This document shows, one piece after another, positions 22,447 to 34,500 of a stretch of DNA of 64,000 bases. How positions within the stretch are numbered: the first letter of the stretch is position 1; each line of letters begins with the position of its first letter. The notes under the pieces were generated by a model. That model was not told where the DNA came from, did no database searches, and saw nothing but the letters and a program-made list of their open reading frames with translations. Source of the DNA: Gonocerus acuteangulatus (Eukaryota > Arthropoda > Insecta > Hemiptera > Coreidae); contig OX328126.1 of the NCBI GenBank assembly GCA_946811695.1, positions 8,508,197 through 8,572,196 of the forward strand, read 5' to 3'. Position numbers and translations under genes: made by a program.

Positions 22447-25065
22447 TATATATAAATTTTAACGGGGGTCATTTTCGGTGTCTACTAGGTAGGATCGATA
22501 AAGATTTGAAGAAATTTTTCAAAAATTCCGTCATGAGTCCAACCTCAATAGCTACTTTCCTTCGGAGGAAAGTGCTAAAAGGCACTTGCCTTCTAGGTTC
22601 TATAACATAGGGAAACAAATGATACCATTTTCAAGGTTATATTTGTAACCTTTTTCGAGAAAAGTAGATACAAATAGTTTTTAAGACTAATTTTTGGTGT
22701 GGTTACTTAGAATTGTTTAATTCAATTGAAATATTTTCTACATGTTTGAAATTCCTCTAAACTAAGATATTTAAATTCTCTTTGCACTTGAAGTGAATGA
22801 AGAATTAAAAAAAAAAATGTATTTTTATATTTAATCCTTACTTCCACATTTCAGACCTTATTGCCCTTCTTCAGGCATATATTCTGTAATTTCACATATT
22901 TCATGTAATATTGGTTATGAATTATCATACAATGAACTATGTATCATTATATACAGTGTATGATAATTCATATCTAATATAATATAAAACATGGGGTCTC
23001 CCCATGGTCTAGTGGCTAATGCTTCAGATTTATATGCGGGAGATGGAGGGTTCGACCCCCACTAGCGGCAGGAATTTTCTCATCTCACGGCTCGTTGGAA
23101 AAATTCTCACTGCACCCTGGATTTCGGTGCTAATGGCCTAGACGTCAATGCGCCGTAAAAAACCAAAACAAAAACATGGAAGGCTCCACCCATCTTTTGA
23201 AGTTTGCCCATCTTATCTGAATACGCCATTCTGCCATCTTCATAACTTTTATTAAGGAAGAAACAATTTAATGAAATTCATGAAAGAAACCAGTTTATAC
23301 AGGGTGGCCCAGATAAGCGGGCCACAAGAGAAATAACTACTAAACCGTTTGAGATATCAACATTTTTCAAAGGGGCAAAGTTGTAGTTCTTGTCGAGGTC
23401 TATAAAATGGTGCCCTTGGAATTGAGAAAATAACACTTCTAAGGGCTCAAATAGGCCTTCGAAGGGAAGGGTTTACTCTTTACCCATATTTTGCATTATA
23501 TTTTTAATATGATGTACTAACAAAACAAGGACGAACCGTGCAAACGGGGTTTCGATGCGTCAAGTAGTTCTCGGTAAAAATACATTTTCATTTGCATGTA
23601 TTCCTCATCTGAAATTCCAAAAAAAAGGTGCTTGAATTTATTTAAATAGTATTTTTGTTAAGGGAGGGGCAATTCAGTATAGGAGACTGTGTCACCATCG
23701 TGAGGATATTGATATGAGTCACTTATAAAACCCTAATTATTATTTCCTCCAAATACTCTTAATCCTTTCTGTAATAAATGCGTAGGTACTTATTAAGTTC
23801 AAATGGAATAAAATTATTAAGTTATTTAAATCCCTCTTTTCGTTTCGTTACACAGCGACCATGCACCATGTGGTCGATTTCACCACGCAAAATAAGGGTG
23901 CAATATAATTATTTGATACATAAATATTCTATTTCAGGTTATTATCGAGATGATGACTGGACCAGGAAGAAAGGAATGGAGAATCCCATTGGCCCAGCTC
24001 GTTGTCCTTCTTTACAAAGACCAACGAGTTGCTACTCTTCAGAAATTATTGAATCTATGGATGGAAGCATCAGAGTTCAGCGAAAGCTCTGAAGACAATG
24101 AGAGCAACACTTCTCCTCCTGTAATTATTTTGTTGGGTCTTTTTGCGAAGACCACATCCAGTTACTTTTGAAGTAGCAGTAGTGATTTATAACAGTTACT
24201 CGTACTCGCTGATAAGCTTACTGACTAGCTTATAGGTTCTTTGCTGGTTATCTACTACTTCTTGACTCGTTATCTACGGTTATATTTCATATTAGATAAT
24301 GGCAAGCAATATTTATTAATAAAAAGGTTAATATGATCAAAATCAATTCTCTCAACTATGAAATAAGTTATTCAGCATTAAAGTTGACTGTTTTGCAGGT
24401 TATGAAGGATAACAAACAACGTTATTTGTGAACGAACATATTTTATTCCTTTTCTCTCTCTTTTTTGGATATTTTACATTTATTAGGCATTACATGCTAT
24501 GCGTTTCCTCTCGCTACGCTACGCTCCGCTCGCTCAAGAAGATATCAAAACCCTAGTCAATCCATTTCACAATTAATAGAATTACATTAATTTTAGCGAC
24601 TCTAGTCTATCCAACTCGCTAAAATTAATAGAATTCCATTAATTTGTCCGAGTAAGAAACCAATCCCTTTTTCTTTGTCAGGAAAATCGCGAACTAATTG
24701 TAAAACTCATTTTTCTTACTAACATAAACAGAGCTTTTTCATAAACAAAAGCTAATTCCCTGTTGAAAGTTACTTTACTCCCAGCAAAAACCAAAGCAAT
24801 TGGTCATCCGAATCCTCCAATAGGAAGGCAAAGGAGTGATGCGCATGCGCTCAATCACTGATACAATCACTACTGCTACTTCAAAAGTAACTGGATGTGG
24901 TCTAGAAATATAAGAAATAGTAGATATAATACAAATAATTTATTCTTATAATCTCTAATTGTAAATCTTCCCTTGAAAGCACGATCTTGTGAGAAAGTAA
25001 ACTAGTAGTTTGCAGTGACGCTAAATTTTGCAAGTGTCATTACTTTTATTAATGTTGTAATGCTG

Positions 25066-25116
<51 letters not shown>

Positions 25117-25436
25117 TATATAAGCACTCGACTAATGAACTGGAGGCCCAGATTCAAAACCCGAGCGCGCACTAGATTTTTTCTTCTAGTGCTGCCGTTC
25201 GAGGGTTGGATTTGGGGTCTCAGATCGTCCCTAGGCTCACCCAGCCTTTAATTAATTTAATTAATAATGGGTACCTTGGGTGCTAATGACTCTAGCAGTC
25301 GAAGCAGCCAAGGGGAAAATCAGGCGGCCGGAGCAAAGTGTTGACCACACTATCTCCCTAGTGTGCCGTATGGTTAAGAATCAGATACCTCTACAGTATC
25401 TGCTCCTCTGGGCCCTTGTGGCCTGTTACGGGACTG

Positions 25437-25508
<72 letters not shown>

Positions 25509-28500
25509 GATCTTACTTTTTATTAATTTAAAAACGAAGTAAATATGACCCAAGTTGGATCGCCATAATTTTATTATTTAAATTTCTAATTTAGGGATTA
25601 TTATTTATTACTAGGGTTATAATGGGTTTTATATACAAATTTAGAGTTATTGGTTTAAAATTTAAAAAGTTATACGATCTTACTACGATAAAACAATACA
25701 AAATGTACGCTATGAAACATAAATTACCTTACATCCACAGGCATAGCTCAAAGGTTGTCAGAGATCCAAATAAAATCCTCTTGATTTTATTAAACTTCTT
25801 TCAAATTTCTTCAACATTTCTTTAGAGCACAAACAATCTAGACCTGCTTGCAGGACTATATGTAGCAAACTAAACTCGGACTGCCTTTAATTTCTGTAAA
25901 AATCTAATCTTACACTATAGTTGAAATGAGTTTGGTCATAATTAAGGATATTCTCAAGAGGAATATTTTTTAGATATACAAAATATTCTTTAACTTTTTC
26001 TTTATCAACTTCTGCTCTACACCTTTTGATGTTTTGTGCAAAGCGTTACATTAATGGCTGATTCCTTTTCATAAAGCCGTCAAAACCTTCTAGCTCGGAC
26101 TTGTTGTCTTTAAATCCTGCGATTTTTTTTTCTGACCTATCCCAAGATGTTTTTACGATTTGGCAAATATCTAATCGAGTTAATGGAAAGCCTCATTCAG
26201 CTGCAGTTAAAATTACCTCTGCTATATATTTTTATTCTTCTTGTCTTTATTTTGTTTGGTCACTATTCTTTTTAGCGTTGAATTTTTTTAAAAGTTGAAT
26301 TACATATTTTGTAGTACTACTCTGCCTCCCTCAGTGTCTTCTTCTTGGTTTTGATATCGTCAATCGGCTTTGGAATATTTATTTCTTTCCTTTATGCCAA
26401 GGACCCTCACGTTATGCGATTTTTTTTACTAAAACGAGAAAAAAAAGTTTGTGGGAAAAAATAAATAAATTCATTTATTTATGTTTCATTAGACAACATA
26501 TAAACCTACTTCACAATAGGGTTTAATTGTTTACAGAGCCTTTATACAGATGTTTGTTTCTAGCATTACTAAAATCATGGAAATTACAACTCCCATTAAA
26601 ATATAATCGTTACTCACTTCATAGTGCTTCTCAAAGCGATTTAGGCTTAACTGTATAGGAACAATTTGCAATATCGATCGTATTTGTCTTCCCAATTATG
26701 TCCCTAATGAAAAACTAACTCAAGTCAGGTGATTTCCTGCGCCATGCTCTATTGTCCCGTACGACCTGTCTGAACTCACCTCAGATGACGGTATTCATCT
26801 GTTGAGGACAAGCGTAGGAGGAGGATAACACTATAACATCATTAGCATAATATTTCAACAAAAACAAATATTATTAGAATTAAATATATACATATTGTAA
26901 TGATATTTTACATTACATATTTAAAACATTCAAAACACAGAAAATTCTGAAAATCCCAAAAAGCTCATTGATATGTTGGATTCATTGCTGGGATAAGCAA
27001 ATATTATTTGTTATATTTGTCTAGCAGTCGATACAGGTAGCATTGGATACCGGTAGGACGCTCCTGCCAAGAAAGTTAGTTAGTCTGTTGAAACGAAGCT
27101 CCAGTCTCATACCTGCAGTTCAGTTGAAAAGAAGATACAGTCACATACAGTTGAGTTCAGTTGAAAAGAAGATCCAGTCTCATATGTGCAGTTCAGTTGA
27201 AAAGAAGCTCCAGTCTCATACGTGCAGTTCAGTTGAATGGAAGATAGATCTAATCTCATACGGTAGTGCAGTTCAAAAGAAGCTACAGTCTGAACCGAGA
27301 TCCAGTTAGATGCAGTCCTAATGCAGCTCTAGTTCAGTGCACTGCTAGTCTCATATGGTCATCAGTTTTCATGAAGCCTAGGCTCAATCCGTTAATGGAG
27401 ATACAGTTGTAAAGAAGATCCTGTCCTATGCAGTTAATACCAAGCTGGCTTTATATCAGGTAATGCTTGTTTGTCCATATGCCTGGATGTAGGTTATCCA
27501 TGAGTCTTTTGTTTTATATTATTTAAAATTATCTCTGTTTTACTTTACTGGACTCGAACCCGATCCCTGAGATAAAGAGTTTTTAAATTTAAATATTAAA
27601 CATTTTGTCGACCCAACGTGGCGCTATTCTTTAATTTAAAACTATTTTAATTGATTCTTTTTATTCAAACTATAACATTTTTGCACATCAACGTGTGGCT
27701 ATTATAAATTTTTTTAATTTAAATGATAACAATATATCTATGTTTTTGACATTGACGAGGCATTTTTCAGGAGGGAGATTCTTTTTCTTCAATGGTTACT
27801 TCTGACCATACTTCAGATTCATCAGACAACAGCGGGAGCGATCAGAAATCTGAAATTAAGGTTCCTGGGAAGAGGAGACAATCTATAAAACAACAGAATA
27901 TAAAGAAACAAGATGATAAGCAGGTTGGCAAGTTTTGCAAATATATATTATTATATTTAAGGGGTGTGTTCTTCTCAGCTTCCTGGAGTAAATTCTTTCG
28001 GGAGCTATTGCCAACCAAAAGAATTGTTGCTTTTATTATTATTATTATTATTTTTTTTTTTTATGTATCTTATCACGGGCGTTCGTTTAAGAATTTTCGA
28101 ACTATTCTCGCAGTGTCGAGCAGAACCGCTTGTTGTGCGTCTTTAACCAGTTCTTCCGATATTTTCAAGTATTTCGTGGCTGTAACTGTGGTATTTGGGA
28201 TGAGTCCATTAGCCGATATAATAATAGCTGTTATCCTTGCGGAATCTAGTTTATACAAATCTTTTAATTCTATGGCCAAGTCCTGGTATTTTTGAAGCTT
28301 CTCAGCATAAGATTTCCGAATATTCTCATCATTCGGGACAGCGATATCAATAATATCAGCTCTCTTATTCCCTTTGTCAATGATAAGAATATCCGGTTTA
28401 TTGTGATGGACAGTTCGATCCGTCAACATCGCTTCGTCCCAATACACTTTTATTGTGCCTTTCTCTAGAAGTCTTTGAGGAACGTAGCGATAATAGGGGA

Positions 28501-31500
28501 CCTTCTTATCCAACAACCCGAATTTTTCTGCGAGAGCTTGGTGGTATATCTTGGCCACGTTGTTATGATATACAATATTATTATTATTATTATTTGTTGA
28601 ATTTTCACAATATCTATAGGCCTATATCAGTTTTAAATAGGCTCTTAAATAAGTGAATATTTAATGATTTAAGGTCTTCTGGATATGACCGTATCGTTGT
28701 GATAATAACCAATGTGTTCTTAGATAGTGGGGGGGGGGAGTGTTATCTATCTTCCAATGCTAAAAATGTGTAGGCCATCTTAGTATGACAAGTGATGCGC
28801 AAAAATTTGAGCTTCTGAATTTGAATATGATTTTTAAGAAACAATGTACTTACACAAATATACAGGGTTTCCCGCATTGAGATATCATAACTTTAGGGGT
28901 TTCTTGTGCACGTCATTTGTAGTTCAGTGGCGCAAAAATGAGCGTTCTATCTGAAAATGTAGCAGAGCTACTCAAACTTTTGTCTACTTTAAAAACTACT
29001 GTTTTTTTTTTTTTAAAGAAAAACTGTGTTTTCGGGATTTCTGATCAATGTATCGTAAATAACGACCAAATTTTTACAGTATACATTAAATTTCCAATAA
29101 GTAACACCTGTTATTGAAATATTACCATGTAAATTAAGAGCTGTACTAAAAGCAATATAGATGAGAATGTTTGATCTTAGTGTTTTGTTAAATAATTCAA
29201 TATTTTCTTAATCAGCTATTGTTAGACTTAGAGGTTTGCCTCCGCCTCAAAAGTTGCATTATTGAATAAGCTTCAAAATGGTACCTTGGAGGTGAAAAAA
29301 AAAAATCTATTTGAATCTATTTTTTTCTTCTGATATCTATATCAAAACCAATAAATGTGCTTTAGCCTGAAGGAGCCATTCTGTACACATTCTTTAATTT
29401 GATGTCTCATCCTTCCCTCACTACATGACTATTGTTTCTGATATTACAATCAGGATCAGGTCAAATCAGTGTTATATTGTTTTTAATAACTGCTATTCCT
29501 ATTTTTCTTTTACATTATCTGAAGATTTTATATTCCAGAGCTCCAGGGGAACTTGGTCGGATGGAGACCAAAAGATGGACTGCAATTCCTCGAAAATGTC
29601 AGACTGTGGTTATGGGACGCAAGCTGAAAACCAAGAATCTATTTCTACCTCAAGTAATGAAGATGATCCTTCGAGGTAATCATCATTAATATAGAACTTA
29701 TGGAAATATTAAAAGATAAATGTTTGATTTTTTATTTATGATAAATTAATACAATTGGACAGTACTCAGTCAAGTAACCAAAATGATTTACTATGCTACT
29801 GTGTAAATCAAAGGATGCTGTGCACCATCAGTGGCTTAATTTACAAATCTTTATTTTTTAGAAAAATTAACTTACCTGGCTGGGATTTTACGCCCAGGGC
29901 CTTGCCAATTATACTTTGATTTTGTAAACTTTTTCCTATTAAGTATTTTAATAACAATTACTTTAAAACTTTTATTTTTTAAGTTGAAAAATAACAGTTA
30001 AAAAAAACTTTTTTTAAAAAAGTTTAATCCAAAAAGTTATTTTATAACTTTTACTTTTTCAAAATGAACATAAAAGTAAAAGTTTAATAAATACTTTTTT
30101 TAAAATAAAAGTTAACAATTATTTTCGACCCCTGGTAAAAAAATATATTTCATCAACACATAAACATCGGTTATAAAACACTTTTGTGTACCTAATAAGT
30201 AAAAAAAACATTATAAAAAGGCAAATCAATTTTTTTTTAGCTGAGAAAGAGAAATGCTCCAAGGGGAGGGGGCATGCTCCAAAGAGCATGCCGAAATATT
30301 CTAACTATAGATTTTTTTGATAATCTGATTGTTGTTCTAAGCCAAATATCAACTATGACAGCTAAATAAATGAACCTCATTGTAAATTATTTTTATATTA
30401 ATTTTGAAATAAATATTGCTTGATTTTTTAATAACTTCATTTACTACAAAATTCAGTTAGTGCTGTCAGCCCTTCCTCTAATTGTAGTGTAATTGCAGTA
30501 TGAAAAATTCATGCCATTTTTATTTCTGGCGTGAGTGTTTCTGTTTTACCAATCAAGTTGCTTCTCTCTACAAGGGTGGCCTTCCTTCAAACCAGGAAAT
30601 GCAATTTCCAGGCTTAAGTATCTTTAATTTTAATGGAATTTTTGAAATGCAAATTTGTAAGCTTTATTATATGAATTGGAAACTCATTTTTTGTCAACAC
30701 CATAGGTTATTTTTAATGTTTCATGCTTGAAGTTTTTGATTGAATTAAATAAACTGCTATAAATATACAGAGGTCTATGAAGTGACTATCGTTTTATTTA
30801 TCTTTAGGAGCTTGAAGCCCGTTCATCAAAAACCATTGAATATGATTCAAAAAAGCAGATACACTAATGGAAAGCAGCTGCTGACTTCTCAAGAGAAAGA
30901 AGAATTGAAGAGAAAAAAGCTTATGAGAAGATTCCGTTCAAATATGTAAGAATATTTTATCCTTTGAACTAAAGGAACTCAATTCTTAACTTTAATTTCA
31001 AATTAAAACAATTTTTTGATATTTACTTGGCTGGAGGGTGGTGGTACTGCATATCAGGCTGTAAAAAAATCTCTAACACAATTATTTTATTAATTCTCAA
31101 AAGGACGATTTCTTAGCTCTGCCAACTTCATCAATGAAATACAATGCAATTAAATAGGGAGTTTGAGCTGCTTAAGCCCTAGATCATTGCGGCCACACTT
31201 GCTCTATTGTGACGCGTCCATTGTTCACTCTCTTTTAAAGTTGCATAATAGTCGGAGAGCTGGTAACGCACGTTTCATGAAGTGTTTTATGCACCTTCAA
31301 ATTTTGCTATAGTGCATCCCTGGTGTAGATAAGGCAAATACGTGTTGGCTAGATGTACCCTGGAACACCAGCTACTGTGCATAGAGCAAAGGTGCAAAAA
31401 AATATTGCCTAAAAATAGTGTTTTATTCAGAAGCCAACTATCTTTAATGTAAAATTAAGGCAATTTTACAATGAATAATAAATTAGGCAGACACTTTTAA

Positions 31501-34500
31501 GGGGGTTAAAATGTAAATTAAAAAAATCCAAAGTAGTTTTTTTTTTTTTTTAAATATTATATGAAATGCTTTATTCACGCTGTGATTTAAACAGTGTCTT
31601 CAATAAACATAATTGAAAGTAATTACAAAAAGGCAGACTCTTTTTGAGAGGTTCAATTATCAGTAAACATGAAAATAAATGTTGCCTATGATAGACTGCA
31701 ATATACTGCTTAAGAGTGTATGAGAACACCGATCATCTGGGCAGTTGTGGTTATTCACTGCGCTCTCATTGGTTCTTGCTCACACGATCTTGTACAGCTG
31801 TCTTGGTTTAAATGGCAGCGTGAATAAAACATTTAGTATTAGAAAAAAAACTTCTTTTTTTTTTTCTTTTTTTTTTACATGTTATTCCCCTTAAAAATGT
31901 CTGCCTTATTTATTAGTCATTGTAAAATTACCTTAATTTTACATTAATGATAGTTGGCTTCTAAATAAAAAAAATGTTCGGGCAATATTTTTTTGCATCT
32001 TTCCCCTATGCGCAGTACCTGGTGTTCCACGGTATGTCTTGCCAACACATATTTACCTTCTTATATACCCAAGAGATGCATTATAGCAAAATTTTAAGGT
32101 GCTTAAAACACTTCATGAATCGCGTTACCAGCTCTCCGACTATAAAGCATGAGCTTCTAGGGTGTATAGCTATTTCCTTGGGCATAATAATACCTCTAAC
32201 CAAATACATCAGCCTACTGTAGCCTAATTCAGCACGAGTGGTTTTTAACTCTTTGCTGACATTGATTTTGTGTAATTATATGCCTTTATTCGGAATTATA
32301 TGGATTTATTAGATGAATACAGAACAGTGCTTCTTTAAGTTTTCGAAGTGTCAGTTTTATTTCATCGAATGTGAAATATAGAGTCTCGATTCAAAGCGTT
32401 TCAATTCACACCGTAGATAATGCAGTTCTTGTGAGTTTGTCTTTTTATTTATCATAATTCCCATTCAGAAAAAATCTTAATAACTTTTTATTTTAGGGTA
32501 AACATCAAAGCCCTTCTGCACCATTCTCCAACAGAAGAAGACGTCTCTCACCTACTGAAGGAATTTACAGTTGACTTCCTCCTCAAGGCTTACGGTACAT
32601 TGGTATCGGAAATGAGAATTCAACTGCTTAAAGATCCTGTACTCGACAGGACACACTTTGTATGGCTGATATCTTACTTTCTTAAGTTCGCTGTACAACT
32701 AGAGATTGATCTGCAGCATATGAAGTGAGTAGTTGTTTTTCAAAGAGTTAAGTTTGAACGTTTTTTAATGAAAGGTTCTGGGTCTGATTGCCATTTTAAT
32801 AAGTACTGTCTGCTCAAGTGAAAGGGATTTTTTTTTTTTTTTTTATATTCAGTGTTCATTTACATGGGTCAACATTTTATCTAAAAAAAAGAAAAAACAC
32901 TGAAGATGTATGGTCCTTATGGGGTTTTTGGGGTCGCTGATTACAATAAGCGGGTTGCTTAACCTTCATTACATAAGATTCATGGTCATTTGAAGGTCAA
33001 ACAGAGAAAAAAAGTAGGAAAATTCTGAAAAAATTCATTGGTATGTTTTTGAGGTTCATGAGTCTGAATCCGTAGTTTGTTTGACCTATACACTTTTTCA
33101 TCGAGGTCATTTGAAGGATAAATAGAGAAAAAAAACGTAGACAAAATCTGTAAAAATTCATGTGTATATTTTTGACGTCCCTGAGTATGTTGGTTGTAGT
33201 GTTGTAAAAGAGCGCGCCTTTAAGGCCGGGCGCAAATTGAGCCCAGCGCAGACGCAGCACAGGGGCTTCAGAAATAGCGAAAAAGCAGACAGAGGAGGTC
33301 CGTAGGGCCCAGTTCAGAAACGGTACCGCAAATTGAACCCAGCTCGGTAACTTGCCTAGTTCCGATAGAATCCACGCGCTGCGCTGCTGAGCCTTGAGTC
33401 CAAATCTGACGATACGAAAACAGTACGCTTTTTTTGTCGTCTGTATTTTTAAAAAAATGAAAGAGAGGGAAATCTAGGAACTTTTTGAGAAAAAGAGAAA
33501 CTCATGGCGAGTTTAATATTTTAAAAACGATATCGGATATATTACTCGAAATATTAAGTAGACTTAAAAATATAGTGAAACATAAAAATATTATCTTATA
33601 ATATCCTTCTCCAAAAGAAAATTCTGAGGTCAAGCTAAATTAAAAACGCCCTAGTATGATCATCACATATTCCATAAATATTTCATTTATTTATTTCCTC
33701 TCCTTACACACACGTTTTGGCCTTTAAGCCACTTTCAAAACACTAGAAAAAAAAATGAAGTGTTAACATCTCATTCAACCCTCTAAGCCATTTATAATAT
33801 TATAACTTTAGAATTTTCTTTTTTTAAACCTAATTGTAATTTTTAAATCCTCCCAAATTTTAATTAATTTACCCAGTTAAAAACATTTTTTTCTTTCTTC
33901 TCTACAAAATTTCCAATTTTCCTACTTATATCATTTCTAAGGCTATTAAAATGGTTTTTACAAGTATCTAATGATTTTAAAATACACTCTACATCTACTA
34001 TTACATTTATTATATCTATCTGGGCATTTGTCAGAAACAAATCTACATTTTCATTTAATTAATTACTTCCTAAGGGATTTTTATATCAGTTAAATTCACA
34101 ACCAGTTCTTTCTTATAAATACTCATTATACTTCTTTATTAGTTCACTATCCGCATCATTATTTCTAAATAATAAATTTTCTCTTATATTCTTACAATCT
34201 ACAAAGGTTTTATGTTTACCATTTTTATTATTATGGTGCATCGATTGCTCGGATAATTAGCGCCATTTTATATCTATTATCACATTTTAGTTTTATTATT
34301 TTTATTCTCTGGTATGTTTGTAATTTATTCCTTAATTTACCTAGATTTAAGTTATTTCCTTATTATTACATAATCTATGAAAACATTGAACTCTTCTTAA
34401 CATTTTACCTTAGGATAAACATTTAGTTTATTAATAATAGAATTTAAATATTTCTTAGTACTCCCAACAAGCCAGTATCCTTGATTAATATCAAAATCAA

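Noticed and set aside
22176..22472. Frames of alternating Tyr-Ile
   Set aside because: Translations of the TA microsatellite.
25280..25510. 76-codon frame with a counterpart at 20324-20506 on the minus strand
   Set aside because: Both are readings of the same SINE C body; the similarity reflects the SINE, and the end is translated TA repeat.
29432..29689. 85-codon frame overlapping tim exon 8
   Set aside because: Out-of-frame shadow of the exon; the exon frame encodes the conserved TIM block.
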